Shown here: in pieces, positions 23,773 through 34,800 of the stretch
Numbering within the stretch: the first letter of the stretch is position 1
How the letters are laid out: every line of letters starts with the position of its first letter
Source: an uncultured Collinsella sp.
Lineage (GTDB): Bacteria > Actinomycetota > Coriobacteriia > Coriobacteriales > Coriobacteriaceae
DNA: 50,828 nt
Direction: 5' to 3'
NCBI GenBank assembly: GCA_900542125.1
Contig: UQMO01000009.1
Coordinates: forward strand, 1 to 50,828
Position numbers and translations under genes: made by a program
The notes under the pieces: model-generated
Databases searched by the model: none
What the model was told of the DNA's origin: nothing
The model's input: the letters and a program-made list of their open reading frames with translations, nothing else

Positions 23773-24138
23773 CTAGCCCTCGGCGATGCTGTCGAGAATG
23801 CTGCGCATGATGGATACCAGGATGCTGCCCATAAAGGCCGATCCAAAGCCGGCAATGGAGATACCCGCGCCCAGCAGATTGACCGACAGGTAGCTGGCCA
23901 GCTCGAGCATAAAGCTGTTGACTACGAGCTGAAAAATACCAAGCGTGATAATAGTGAGCGGCAGCGAGATGACCGTCAGGAACGGCTTGACGAGCGAGTC
24001 GACGATGTTGAGGAACAGTCCCACAAAGGCAAAGCAGACCCAGGCCTCGGCAAAGCCGAAGGGTTGGATACCGGGGACGAGGAACGTGGCGATCGCGATG
24101 GCGATCGAGGTGAAGAGCCAGTTAAGCATAAAGCGCAT
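23773..24138 (-). CDS. PF04020-type 4-TM 'phage holin family' membrane protein
   Basis: A 121-residue hydrophobic protein with four predicted helices. The motifs VPGIQPFGFAEAW and GLFLNIVDSLVKPFLTVISL are typical of the superfamily-IV holin-like proteins found on most actinobacterial and firmicute chromosomes. Despite the name it is usually not phage-linked, and no phage gene is near here. Its function is unknown. ATG 24138 has gaaagga about 8 nt upstream. Confidence 0.8.
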   Translation of the reverse strand: MRFMLNWLFTSIAIAIATFLVPGIQPFGFAEAWVCFAFVGLFLNIVDSLVKPFLTVISLPLTIITLGIFQLVVNSFMLELASYLSVNLLGAGISIAGFGSAFMGSILVSIMRSILDSIAEG

Positions 24139-24327
24139 GGCGTGAATCCTTTCTTGCGCCGGGGTTGCTGGCGTCGCGTGAAGCGGCTTGCGGCGGCGAC
24201 CTGGATGGTTGCGCGGGCGCGCCGCGGTGTTTGGGCGCCCATTGTCTCAAATATTCGTGGAGCTTACGTGCGCATACGGTTTCTAAACGGCGTTCGTCCT
24301 GAAAAACGCGCCGCTGGCAGAGAGTCT

Positions 24328-24357
24328 TGTCGCTTTAGTTTGGTGGTGTGCTACACT
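24328..24357 (+). promoter_or_regulatory. Promoter candidate for the YerC gene
   Basis: TTGTCG (24328-24333), an 18-bp spacer, and TACACT (24352-24357) preceded by TG, an extended -10. The rest of the 324-bp interval 24139-24462 shows only a short cgggc/gcccg stem near 24400. Confidence 0.5.
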
Positions 24358-24462
24358 GCTACGGGCAAAAGCCACAGGCGTTGCCCTATTGCATAGAACG
24401 GGCGAACGATGCCCGATGTCAGTATCAACTTCGATGCCTTTTGGCGGGTTTGGCGGTGATCG

Positions 24463-24762
24463 ATGAATATCGAGAACATGTTTGACAAGCCTGATGTCAA
24501 GCAGCTGGTCCACGCATTTAGCCTTTTGGACGACGAGAAGGATATCCAGGCGTTTTTGACCGATATCTGCACGCCGCGCGAGATTTGCGATCTTTCGCAA
24601 CGCCTGCAGGTCGCGCGTTATCTGGATGAGGGCGAGCCCTATGTTGAGGTTCAGGCCCGCACGGGCGCTTCGTCCACCACGGTGAGCCGTGTTTCCAAGG
24701 CGCTCAACGGCGAGTACGGTGGCTATCGCAAGATCCTCATCAAGCTGGAGGATGGCGAGTAG
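24463..24762 (+). CDS. yerC: YerC/YecD-family TrpR-like regulator
   Basis: A 99-residue all-helical protein of the TrpR superfamily. CTPREICDLSQRLQVARYLDEG and a helix-turn-helix TGASSTTVSRVSKAL are family hallmarks, and the length is typical. It has no known ligand and is conserved in actinobacteria and firmicutes. The start ATG 24463 is preceded only by a weak ggcggtgat. A UUCG-capped terminator follows. Confidence 0.88.
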   Translation: MNIENMFDKPDVKQLVHAFSLLDDEKDIQAFLTDICTPREICDLSQRLQVARYLDEGEPYVEVQARTGASSTTVSRVSKALNGEYGGYRKILIKLEDGE

Positions 24763-24790
24763 GCCAACGGCAACAAACGAATCAGCTGGA

Positions 24791-24815
24791 GCCGCCCCTT
24801 CGGGGGCGGTTTTTT
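24791..24815 (+). terminator. Rho-independent terminator after yerC
   Basis: ccgcccc (24792-24798) and ggggcgg (24803-24809) close a UUCG tetraloop, followed by six T. Confidence 0.92.
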
Positions 24816-24901
24816 GATCCCTCGGGGACGGAGGAAAACGGATTGCATGGTTAGACTGACCCCTTCGGTGATCCGTTTTCCTCCGTCCCCGAGGGATCAA
24901 A
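24813..24901. repeat. 31-bp perfect palindrome, GATCCCTCGGGGACGGAGG family
   Basis: Arms 24813-24843 and 24871-24901 are exact reverse complements with a 27-nt loop. The left arm starts inside the T-tract of the yerC terminator. A one-arm relative is at 13514-13544. Confidence 0.9.
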
Positions 24902-24983
24902 TCTGTTGGCGTGGGGCAAATCTGTCCGCGTGGGCGGGTAGGATGGATGCATTGATTATTGCGAACGGTTTGAGTGGAGGACC

Positions 24984-27900
24984 ATGCCTGTTCGAATCTA
25001 TACCACCAATACCGGTGCGGACTTGAGCGATGCCGAGGCGGCGTTGCTCGCCGACCTGGTTGCTCGCCACGGGCATGCCGTTTTGCTGGCACCCTCGTTT
25101 GCCGAGCTCGACCTGTGCCGTCACGATGCTGCGGTTGCTGGCGCCTCGCTGGGCGTTGACTACAAACCCCCTGCGTCGTGGCTCCGTTCGATGTGGGAGC
25201 TTATGGGCGATGGCCGCAGCTTCGTCGACAACATGCAACGCCAGATGCTGTTCTCGGACATGATCGCCCGTCGCGACGATGCCGACCTGCAGCCGCTTTC
25301 GCGCAGTCAGGGCACGGTGCGCATGCTCGCGCGCATGGCCCGCGATGTGCTGCCGGGCGTAGCGGGAACGGGTGCCGAGCGCTGCCGCGGCGACGTTTGC
25401 CGGCCCGATCCCAAGAGCGACGCCGAGGCTCGCGTGTTCGAGCTGCTGAGTGCCTATGCGAGCGGCTTGGACCGTCGAGACATGGTCGAGCCCTGCGAGG
25501 CGGCTGACCTTATGGCCGAGGTGCTGGCCGACAGCCTGCCGGCGTGCGCCCGCGCGGTATGTGTGCGCGGTATCACATCGTTTACGCACGGCCTGCTCGA
25601 GCTGCTGTCGGCCGTGGCGAACAATGGGGGAGAAGTCGTTGTGCTGCTTGCCCGCGAGCAGGCGACAATGCGCGAGGAACTTGCTGCCGCCTTTGATGCC
25701 CGCGGTGTGCTGTTTGAGGCCGCGCCGCTGGGGGAGGGTGCCGCCGCGCCCCAGACTGCCTCCAAGTCCGCCGCTCAGCCTACCTTTGTAGAGGTTGCCG
25801 GCCCTCACGCCCGCGCCCACGCCTATGTGGATGCAATCGATGGGCTGGTAAAAACGTGTGAGGACGCCGCGGTCGACGGCGGTGTCACGGCGTCCGCGGA
25901 CCCCGTGCGCGTGCTCGTGGTGTCTGCCCGGGCGCCCCAGCTGTTCGGTGAACTCGCTGCCCGTTTGGCGGCGCGTCACATTGCTGCTGAGACAACCGAG
26001 TTCACGGCGTTTTCCCAATCCATCGCGGGCAGGCAGTTCACGGCGCTCGCCAATCTAATCGAGCGCATGAAGGCCGCTGACGAGGGCACCGCTTCCAAGA
26101 CCGAGTGGTGGCCCGCGCCGGAGCTTACCGACTGGATTTACAGTCCGCTTTCGGGTGCCGATGCTGCCAGCGCGCGCACCTTCGACAAGAACATGCGCCT
26201 GTCGCGCGGCAAGACCACCACGGCCGTCAAAAGCCTGCTGCAGAGCGTGCAGGGCCAGGTCAGGGGCACGCGCAAGGCCGCCAGTGATGATAACTGGTTT
26301 AAGAACGTGCCGTGCGTGGTCTCGGACGTGTTCCAAGCGCTGTGGCGCGACAAACCCGTGACGGCGCTCAAGGCAATGCTCGCCGTTGCCGAGGCGTTGC
26401 CCGATCGCGCCCTTGGAGGCCTTGACGGTCAGGCTCGTCGCCAGGTGGAGACCGCCCTGCTGCGACATGTCATCGACATCCTTATGAACGATGCCCGTAC
26501 GCTCGACGTGTCGCAGGCCGCGACCGTGCCCGTGCTCGACGACGTTCGTACCAAGGTGGACAAGCGCAGCACCGCATACGATTACGAGACCTATGAGGTC
26601 GACCGCGCGCCGCGCGCCCAGGTGCGCTTTGCGTCGCTTACCGATGCGGCAGCCCTGCGCCCCGATAGCTACGATGCCGTGCTGTTTGCCGACGTCGATC
26701 TGGACAGTTATCCGCTCTCACACGAGGAGGGACCGCTGGCCACGCTGACGGCCGAGCTGGGGCGCAGCGGTGTGACGCTTGAGCCCGCGGCCCTGCTGCG
26801 CGTGCGCTTTGGCCGCGCGATGCAGGCCGCGCGCGGTCCGGTTGCGCTTGCCCGCGTGACCCACGATCGCCAGGCACGCGAGTGCTATCCGGCTGCCGTG
26901 TGGACCGAGTTGCGGGCGCACGCCAAGGCCGCTGGCGCCGCCAAGGTTGCATGCGTGGGCGAGGGCGGTATCGTCGCCGATTTTGATCCAGCGGCCGGCG
27001 AGGGCATCGAGTACAAGCGTGTCGCGTGCGAGGCTCCTCAGCATTTGAGTGAGGCGGCTGTGCCGTACCTGGTCCTGCGTCGCCGCGATGGCGAGGGCGA
27101 GAACGCGCCGCTTGTGCCGCGTCTGACATCCGCCTCGCAGATTGAGGCGTACTCGACGTGCCCGCTGTGCTGGTTCGTGTCGTATCGCGTGAAGCCCCAG
27201 TCCATCGACGCGGGCTTTGGCAACATGGAGAAGGGCAACTTTGTCCACGACGTGCTGGAGCACCTGCATGCCCGCCTGCCCCAGGAGGGCATGGAGCGCG
27301 TGGCGCCCGAGAATCTGCCGCGCGCTCAGGAGCTGCTGCGCGAGGTCTTTGACGAGACGTTGACCGAGCACGCCGGCAAGCGAGGCACGGAGGGCCCGCT
27401 GGTGCCGCTCTCTGCGGTGGAGGAGCGCCAGGTGGCCGAGATCTTGCCGCAGCTGGAGGGTGTGCTTGCCTACGAGTCCGAGGCACTTGCCCCCTTTGCC
27501 CCGCGCTATCTGGAGTTCGCCTTCAACGAGCTCAAGGTCGAGTATGCCGGTTGGCCGCTTGGCGGGCGCATCGACCGCGTGGACGTGGACGCCGAGAATC
27601 GTGCCGTGGTGATCGACTACAAGCATCGCACGGGCGTTGAGGAGTTTAAGCTCGCCGACCCTACGGTGCGCGACGAGGAATCGGGCACGGCGCCCATCGA
27701 CGATCCGCGCTGGTTGCCGCCACATACCCAAACGCTCATCTACGCCCAGGCCATGCGCCGGGCACTGGATTTGGACACCCGCGCGGCGCTCTACTTTTCG
27801 ACCAAGGGCGGCAAGCCGGCGCTGCGAGGCGCCGCGAGTGCCGAGCTGCTCGAGGAAGAGCGCGGCGACGGTCGCATCCCGGGCCTTAAGAAGGGCTTTC

Positions 27901-28082
27901 CGGGCGAGGGCGGCAGCATGGACTTCGACGCCCTGCTCGATCGTGTGGAGGCCGGCATCGCCGAGCGCCTGCGCGAGCTCGAGGCGGGCAACGTTGCCGC
28001 CGTCGACCCGATGTCGGCTCAGGCCGCGCATGCGCGCTGCTCGTATAACCACGAAGGAACGTTTGTAAGGAGGGACGTGTAG
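24984..28082 (+). CDS. addB: AddB-like subunit of a recombination nuclease/helicase
   Basis: A 1032-residue protein. The N-terminus aligns with an SF1 helicase-like fold but has no Walker A loop (IYTTNTGADLSD in its place), so it should not hydrolyse ATP. The C-terminus carries a PD-(D/E)XK nuclease: GGRIDRVDVD..AVVIDYKH near residues 860-880. Cysteines CPLC near 722 and one near the C-terminus may be a remnant of the AddB [4Fe-4S] site, but the full four-Cys set is not evident. It should form AddAB with the next gene for double-strand-break end resection. ATG 24984 has ggagga 3-8 nt upstream. Confidence 0.82.
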   Translation: MPVRIYTTNTGADLSDAEAALLADLVARHGHAVLLAPSFAELDLCRHDAAVAGASLGVDYKPPASWLRSMWELMGDGRSFVDNMQRQMLFSDMIARRDDADLQPLSRSQGTVRMLARMARDVLPGVAGTGAERCRGDVCRPDPKSDAEARVFELLSAYASGLDRRDMVEPCEAADLMAEVLADSLPACARAVCVRGITSFTHGLLELLSAVANNGGEVVVLLAREQATMREELAAAFDARGVLFEAAPLGEGAAAPQTASKSAAQPTFVEVAGPHARAHAYVDAIDGLVKTCEDAAVDGGVTASADPVRVLVVSARAPQLFGELAARLAARHIAAETTEFTAFSQSIAGRQFTALANLIERMKAADEGTASKTEWWPAPELTDWIYSPLSGADAASARTFDKNMRLSRGKTTTAVKSLLQSVQGQVRGTRKAASDDNWFKNVPCVVSDVFQALWRDKPVTALKAMLAVAEALPDRALGGLDGQARRQVETALLRHVIDILMNDARTLDVSQAATVPVLDDVRTKVDKRSTAYDYETYEVDRAPRAQVRFASLTDAAALRPDSYDAVLFADVDLDSYPLSHEEGPLATLTAELGRSGVTLEPAALLRVRFGRAMQAARGPVALARVTHDRQARECYPAAVWTELRAHAKAAGAAKVACVGEGGIVADFDPAAGEGIEYKRVACEAPQHLSEAAVPYLVLRRRDGEGENAPLVPRLTSASQIEAYSTCPLCWFVSYRVKPQSIDAGFGNMEKGNFVHDVLEHLHARLPQEGMERVAPENLPRAQELLREVFDETLTEHAGKRGTEGPLVPLSAVEERQVAEILPQLEGVLAYESEALAPFAPRYLEFAFNELKVEYAGWPLGGRIDRVDVDAENRAVVIDYKHRTGVEEFKLADPTVRDEESGTAPIDDPRWLPPHTQTLIYAQAMRRALDLDTRAALYFSTKGGKPALRGAASAELLEEERGDGRIPGLKKGFPGEGGSMDFDALLDRVEAGIAERLRELEAGNVAAVDPMSAQAAHARCSYNHEGTFVRRDV

Positions 28083-28085
28083 ACC

Positions 28086-31000
28086 ATGGATCTTTCGACT
28101 TTGATGCCGCAACAGCTGCGGATCGTCAAAACGCTCGACCGTCCGCTGTTTGTCTCGGCGGGCGCCGGTTCGGGCAAGACCTTTACCCTTACGCGCCGCA
28201 TCGTCTACGCGCTCTCGCCCGAGTCTGGTCCGTTCGTTGAGCATCTGGACCAGGTGCTCGCCATTACCTTTACCAAAGATGCCGCGGCCGAGATCCGTGA
28301 CCGCGTGCGCCGCGCGCTCATCGACGAGGGCATGGACGAGGAGGCTCTGACCGTCGACGATGCGTGGATCTCGACCATTCACGGCATGTGTTCGCGCATC
28401 CTGCGCGCGCATGCGCTGGAGCTGGGCATCGACCCCGAGTTCACGGTGCTCACCGATACCGACGAGCTTATGGACCAGGCTGTTGAGCATGTGCTGGCCC
28501 GCGCGACGGCGCCCGATGCCGCCCCCGAGCTCGCGGCATCGCTCAAGGCCCTCTACGCCTGGTATCCCATGGCGGGCGAGGGCGGCCCCTTTGGCGCCGG
28601 CACCACCATCAAGGGCCTGGTGCGCGAGCTGCTGGAGCTGTCGAGCCAGCTGCCGGGCGGTATGGACGACGTGCGCGTGGCGCGCGGCCAGGCCGATACC
28701 TCGGCACTCGCCGATGCCTATCGATCGGCGTTGGGTGCAAGCAAGGCGGCGACCGAGAAGGCGCAGGTTGCACTCGACGCCATCGATGCGTTCGAGGCGA
28801 GCGGCAAGACCATGGCCGATGCGGCGCGGCTCATGATGTCGTGCACCATGCCGCGCGCGAGCAAGGCGTTCCCCAAGGAGCAGGTCGAGCTGCTCAAGGC
28901 CGAGGCCGCCGATGCATTTATCAATATCGCGCTGGCCTGCGGTGGTCCCGCGCTCGATGCGCTGGTGGGCTTGGCCCGCTCTGTAGAGGCCGAGTATCGC
29001 GCGCTGAAGGCTGCCCAGTCTGCCCTCGACAACAACGACCTGCTGCGCATGGCCTACGAGGCCCTGCGCGATTACCCTGCCATTCGCGCTGCGTACGAGG
29101 GCCGCTTTAAGATGGTCATGATCGACGAGTTCCAGGATACCGACCAGATGCAGGTCGATTTGATTCGCTATCTGACGGGTGCGGGGGAGCGCGCGTTGTG
29201 TACCGTGGGCGATGCGCAGCAGTCCATCTATCGCTTCCGTGGCGCCGAGGTCGAGGTGTTCCGTCGCCAGGAGCGCAAAGTGGGATCGGCGGCGTCCGAG
29301 ACGGTCGCCACGACGGATGTCCCCACCGGCGAGCTCGTCAAACTCGTGCGCAACTTCCGCAGCCACGACGAGGTGCTGCGCTATGTGGCCCGCGTCTTCG
29401 ACGGCGATGACGGCGGCCTGATGCAGGGCTTTTTGGACCTTGAGGCAAGCGACGGCCGCAAGGACACGCTGGTGGCAGACGCCTCGCGTCGCCAGGCCCT
29501 CTTTGTTGCCGGCGGCAGTACGCAGGAGCGCACACAGGCCAAGGGCCGTGCGATCGCCGAGCGATTCCGCGCGCTTGCCGATGCCGGCCAGCCCCAGGGC
29601 GGCATGGTACTGCTGCTGGGCCGTATGACCAACGCCGACGTCTACGCCCAGGCTTTCCGTGACCAGGGGCTCGACTGCGTCATCGCGGGCGGCTCGGTCT
29701 TTGCGCAGGCTGCCGAGGTGCAGACAGTGCGCGCCCTGGTCTGCGCGCTCGCCAACCCGGCCGATACGGCGCAGGGCCTTATGCCGCTGCTGGCATCGCC
29801 GATGTTTGCACTCGGCGCCCAGGAGTTTTTGGCGCTGGCGACCAAGCTCGATAGCGAGACGGGGGAGACCTCGCGCCGCAACATCGATGCGGGCATCATG
29901 AGCGATTTCGATGTGCCGGGTTTGCAAGACTTGCCGCTCGTGACGCGCGCCCGCGAGGTTCTGCGGTATGCGCTTCGTCGTGTGGGTCGCGATTCGTTCG
30001 CCGCCATCGCGCGTGACGTGGTCAACGCCTCCGGCTGGTTCGTGCGTCTGGCGCAGCGTGGTCCCGAGGGCAAGGCCATCGCCGCCAACGTGCTCAAGGC
30101 GCTCGATGCCGTGGCTGAGGCTGAGGCCGAGTTCGGCAACTCGCCGCGCTCCATCGCGCTGGCCTTCGACCGCTTCTTGGCGGGCAAGGAAGCCCCGGGT
30201 GCCCTTAACGAGGAGGGCGACGGTGCGGTGCGCATCATGACGGTGCACGCCTCCAAGGGTCTGGAGTATCCGGTTGTGGCGGTCGCCGAGTGCTTTGGCG
30301 TGCGTAAGTCCTCGGGTGCGGCTCAGATGGGTCGTGTCGAGGGCGGAGCGCAGGTCGTGGCGCTGCCGGCACGCTTCGACGGCGTTAAGCTCGCCGACGG
30401 AACCTTTGTGAAGGGCGACGACGTCAAAAAGCAGTTTGAGCATGCGTTTAAGGGCAAGGGCACGTCGCTATGGTTGCCGCCGGAGCTCATGGAGGACGTC
30501 TGCGCGACGGGTTCTCCCGCCGAGGCATTTGCCCGCCTGCGTAAGGACGACCTGCAGCTTTCGCTCGAGGAGCGGGCTCGTCTGCTCTATGTCGCCATGA
30601 CGCGAGCGCGCGAGTTGGTCATTCTGGCGATGGATGCTGGCGTGAGCCGCGGCAAGGTGACGGCGCCGACCTTCGATGTCGAGACCGATCTGACCTACGA
30701 CGTGCTTCGCCGCATCCTGCCGACCGACAGTCTGGACATGCCGCAGCTCGATAGCGACCGTTTGGTGTTCGACAACTCCAAGCCGGGCGACTACGAGCTC
30801 ATCTCGCTGTCGGACTTTACGTTTGGCGAGCAGGGGTTTGAGGCCAACGCTTCGCTGGACGCCGAGGGCAGGCTTGTTCGTGGCGATGCCGATGTCGCCG
30901 ATAATGCTGCGCACTCAACTGTGCCCGGTCCTGCCGACCCCAAGCCCGATTCGTTTGAGCTTGTGTATCCCCAGGCAGTGGGCGTGCGCATGGGCATCTG

Positions 31001-31709
31001 TCCGTTCCCGGCGCGTGACTCGTATAGCTACTCGTCAATCGCCGCGGCGCTCCATGCCGAGAAAGAAGACCGTGCCGCCGAGGCGCGTGTTCCCATGGAC
31101 GAGTCCGGCGATGATGCGGAGTCGGATGGCTCGGAGATGGTCGATGCAGACGTGGCTGCTGTCGAGTCCGCCGGCAACCCCATGGCGCTGGGCTCGGCCT
31201 TCCACGCCGCCTGCCAGTGGCTCATCGAGATGGGTGCCGATGCGTTGCCCGCTGCGCGCGCCGATGCACTGGCGCGTCTATGGCGCCTGACGCCGGAGCA
31301 GCGCGAGCGCTTCGATGTCGCCCTGAATCGCTGGCTCAAGTCGGCGGTCCGTGCCGAGCTGCTTGCCTGGCCGTGCGTTCGTGCCGAGGTACCGTTCTTC
31401 TCGCTGGGTTGCGAAGACGAGGACATTGTCCGCTACGGTGCATATGCCGAGGGCGCCATCGATGCACTGGCCACCGACCCGGTCGATCCGTCGTGTGCGC
31501 TGGTCATCGACTACAAGACGGGTGGCACGCCGGACGAGACGCCGGAGCAGCTGCTCGAGAAACACGCCTTGCAGGCGCGCGTTTACGCCGACGTTCTGCA
31601 CAAGGCGGGCTTTGGGGCCGTGACCGTCAAGTTCGTTCGCGTGGAGCAGGCGAATCCAACCATCTTCGTCGAACCCGCCGAGCCTCAGGTGGTCACCTAC
31701 AACCTCTAG
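28086..31709 (+). CDS. addA: AddA-like UvrD-type helicase-nuclease
   Basis: A 1207-residue SF1A helicase. Walker A GAGSGKT (26-32), motif Ia AITFTKDAAAEIRDR, motif II MIDEFQDTD, motif III GDAQQSIYRFRGA, motif V TVHASKGLEYPVV and motif VI LYVAMTRAREL are complete. A C-terminal PD-(D/E)XK nuclease (VIDYKTGGTPDE near 1140) follows. This is the motor and nuclease of AddAB. It begins 3 nt after addB with aaggaggg 10 nt upstream, so the two are made together. A palindrome follows the stop. Confidence 0.9.
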   Translation: MDLSTLMPQQLRIVKTLDRPLFVSAGAGSGKTFTLTRRIVYALSPESGPFVEHLDQVLAITFTKDAAAEIRDRVRRALIDEGMDEEALTVDDAWISTIHGMCSRILRAHALELGIDPEFTVLTDTDELMDQAVEHVLARATAPDAAPELAASLKALYAWYPMAGEGGPFGAGTTIKGLVRELLELSSQLPGGMDDVRVARGQADTSALADAYRSALGASKAATEKAQVALDAIDAFEASGKTMADAARLMMSCTMPRASKAFPKEQVELLKAEAADAFINIALACGGPALDALVGLARSVEAEYRALKAAQSALDNNDLLRMAYEALRDYPAIRAAYEGRFKMVMIDEFQDTDQMQVDLIRYLTGAGERALCTVGDAQQSIYRFRGAEVEVFRRQERKVGSAASETVATTDVPTGELVKLVRNFRSHDEVLRYVARVFDGDDGGLMQGFLDLEASDGRKDTLVADASRRQALFVAGGSTQERTQAKGRAIAERFRALADAGQPQGGMVLLLGRMTNADVYAQAFRDQGLDCVIAGGSVFAQAAEVQTVRALVCALANPADTAQGLMPLLASPMFALGAQEFLALATKLDSETGETSRRNIDAGIMSDFDVPGLQDLPLVTRAREVLRYALRRVGRDSFAAIARDVVNASGWFVRLAQRGPEGKAIAANVLKALDAVAEAEAEFGNSPRSIALAFDRFLAGKEAPGALNEEGDGAVRIMTVHASKGLEYPVVAVAECFGVRKSSGAAQMGRVEGGAQVVALPARFDGVKLADGTFVKGDDVKKQFEHAFKGKGTSLWLPPELMEDVCATGSPAEAFARLRKDDLQLSLEERARLLYVAMTRARELVILAMDAGVSRGKVTAPTFDVETDLTYDVLRRILPTDSLDMPQLDSDRLVFDNSKPGDYELISLSDFTFGEQGFEANASLDAEGRLVRGDADVADNAAHSTVPGPADPKPDSFELVYPQAVGVRMGICPFPARDSYSYSSIAAALHAEKEDRAAEARVPMDESGDDAESDGSEMVDADVAAVESAGNPMALGSAFHAACQWLIEMGADALPAARADALARLWRLTPEQRERFDVALNRWLKSAVRAELLAWPCVRAEVPFFSLGCEDEDIVRYGAYAEGAIDALATDPVDPSCALVIDYKTGGTPDETPEQLLEKHALQARVYADVLHKAGFGAVTVKFVRVEQANPTIFVEPAEPQVVTYNL

Positions 31710-31731
31710 TCCTCAGATAACTTGCGGTGGA

Positions 31732-31784
31732 ATACGGACTGTTTTGGCCAAAAAAGCCGCCAAACAGTCCGCATTTCACCGCAA
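31732..31784. repeat. 23-bp palindrome, TTGCGGTGRAAT..GGACTGTTT family
   Basis: Arms 31732-31754 and 31762-31784 are reverse complements with two mismatches. They match the element at 20653-20715 at most positions, including TTGCGGTG and GGACTGTTT. Confidence 0.85.
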
Positions 31785-31887
31785 CTGCAAGAGGAGCCGT
31801 GTGGGTTTGGGCTAGGTTCGGGTGCCGTCCGCGCTGTGCGGTAGAATCGTAACCCTAAGATCACGAACCCGCATCGGAGCTCATCAT

Positions 31888-34800
31888 ATGGCATTCGTCC
31901 ATCTGCACAATCACACTGTTTTCTCCATGCTCGACGGCGCAACCCGTATCCAGGATATGGTCAACCGCGCCGTAGAGCTGGGCATGCCCGCCGTCGCCAT
32001 TACCGACCACGGCTATATGTATGGCGTGCCCGACCTGGCGCTGGCCTGCGACGCCGTCAACCACAACACGCCCGAGTACAAAACCTGGAGCCACGACAAG
32101 GCCTTCTTGGAAAAGGACCGCCGCGACGAGCTGGTGGAGCCCGATCCCGAGGAAAACCCGCGCGAGCATGCCCAGTATGTGAAGGACATGGCCATGTGGG
32201 ACGAGAAGGGCAACATCGACGAGCTCAAGCCGCCTCTGGTCATCAAGCCCATCTTTGGCTGCGAGGTCTACTTTACGCCGGACGAGACGCTCGCCCGCGA
32301 CCACAAGCCCGAGCTCTACCACATGATCCTTCTGGCCAAGGACCAGGAGGGCTACGTCAACCTGATGCAGACGGTTTCTGAGGCCGCCGTGCAGGGCTTT
32401 TACTACAAGCCGCGCGTGACGCTCGACAACCTGCGCCGCCATGCCAAGGGTATGATCTGCACCAGCGCCTGCATCGCGGGCATCATCCCCAAGTACATCG
32501 ATCGCGGTGACATGGAGGGCGCCATCAAGTGGGCCGAGACCTTCCGCGACACCTTCGATCCCGGCGACTTTTACATCGAGATCCAGGAACACGGCATCAC
32601 CACCGACAACGGCCTGACCGACGAGCAAATGGACCGTACGCTCATCGACATCGCCAAGCAGGTGGGTGTCAAAGTCATCGCCACCAACGACTTCCACTAC
32701 CTGCGCCGCGAGGATGCGCCCGTGCAGGACGTCATCATGTGCATTGGCATGAACGCCAAGGTCGATGACCCCAACCGCATGCGCATGACCGGCTCGGAGT
32801 TTTACATGAAGACCGAGGAGGAGATGCGGGCAATGTTCCCGTATTGCCCCGAGGCCTGCGACAACACGCTCGAGATCGCCGACAAGTGCTACGTCGAGCT
32901 CGACTGGGACTCCATCATCCTGCCGCGCTTCCCGCTGCTCGATCCCGGCGAGACGCACGAGAGCCAGTTCCGCCGCGAGTGCGAGAAGGGCCTGCGCCAG
33001 CACTACGGCGACGACTGGGCCACGCGCGAGATCGGCGGCGTCAACATCAAAGAGCGCTTTGAGTACGAATACAAGGTCATCTGCGACAAGGGCTTTGCCG
33101 CCTACTTTTTGATCGTTGCCGAGTACGTGCAATGGGCCAAGGACAACGGCATCGGCGTCGGCCCCGGCCGTGGCTCGGCCGCCGGCGCTATCGTCGCCTA
33201 CGCCATGAACATCACCGCGTTCGACCCGCTCGAGAACGGCTTGATGTTCGAGAGGTTCCTGTCCCCGCAGCGTACCGAGATGCCCGATATCGATATGGAC
33301 TTCGACGATGAGCGGCGCCTGGAGGTCGTGGAGCACGTTCGCCAGCTCTACGGCCCCGAGAAGGTCACCCACGTCATCACCTACTCGACCATCAAGGCCA
33401 AGCAGGCCATCAACGACGCCGCGCGCGTCCTGGACTACCCGGTCTACATGGGCCAGCGCCTGTCCAAGATGGTCTCGAGCGACCCCAAGGTCAAGCTCAA
33501 GCAGGTGCTCGAAAAGCAACCCGGCAAAGAGGATCTGTTTAACCCCGATTTTGCCGAGGCCTATAAAAAGGACGACGACGCCCGCCGCATCATCGACACG
33601 GCGCTCTCGATCGAGGGCCTCACCCGTGGCGAGGGCGTGCACGCGTGCGCCGTTCTGATCTGCCGTGACCCCGTCAACGAGCACGTGCCCACCAAGCTCG
33701 ACACCAAGGGCGGCGTCGAGATTACCCAGTACGAGGGCCATACCGTTGCCGACATGGGCCTGCTCAAGATGGACTTCCTGGGCCTGCGCACGCTGACGGT
33801 TATCTCTAAGGCCAAGGCAAACATCAAAAAGAACTTCGGCATCGACATCAAAGAGGAAGAGATTCCCTTTGACGATCCCGAGATCTTTAAGCTCATGGGC
33901 TCCGGCCACACCGCCGGCGTCTTCCAGGTCGAGTCCGCCGGCATGACGGCCACGATCAAGAACATGAAGCCCACCGAGTACAAACACGTCGTGGCATTGA
34001 TCGCCCTGTACCGCCCGGGCCCGCTGGGCGCCGGCATGGTCTCGTCCTACATCAACCGTATGAACGGCAAGGAGCCGGCCGTCTCCTACGACGACCGTCT
34101 GGACGACATCCTGGGCGAAACCTACGGCACCATGGTCTACCAGGAGCAGGTTATGCTCATCTCCGTCGAGATGTGCGGCTTCTCCAAGGGCGAATCGGAC
34201 TCGCGTATCCGTAAGCCCGTGGCCAAGAAAAAGATTAAGCTGCTCACGTCGACGGTGCTCCACTGGGAGGATGGCTCGGACGAGACCACTTACGACCACT
34301 GGATGAATGGCGCTATCAAGAACAACTACACGCGCGAGGTCGCCCAGAAGATTTGGGACGATGTCCTTGAGTTCGCGTCCTACGCCTTCAATAAGTCGCA
34401 CTCCGCCGGCTACGCCATCCTGGTTATGCAGACGGCGTGGCTCAAGGCGCATTATCCGCACGAGTACATGGCGGCCGTTCTGACGTCCTACACGGGCAAG
34501 ACCGACAAGATCGTGCACTACGTCTCGGCATGCCGTCACGACGGCATCCCCGTGCTGTCGCCAGATGTCAACGAGTCCGGTACCGAGTTCACGGCTACCA
34601 AGGAAGGCGTGCGCTTTGGTCTGGCCGGTATCCGCGGCGTGGGTACCGGCGTGGCGCAGGCGATTATCGCCGAGCGCGAGGCGGGCGGTCCGTTTAAGAC
34701 GCTGCACGACTTTGTCGAGCGTGTGGACTCGAGCCAGGCCAACCGTCGCGTGGTCGAATCGCTCATCAAGGCAGGCGCCTTTGACTCCACGGGGTATCCG

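Noticed and set aside
23773..24138. Prophage signal from the 'phage holin family' protein
   Set aside because: This family is a common chromosomal 4-TM protein, and no other phage gene is nearby.
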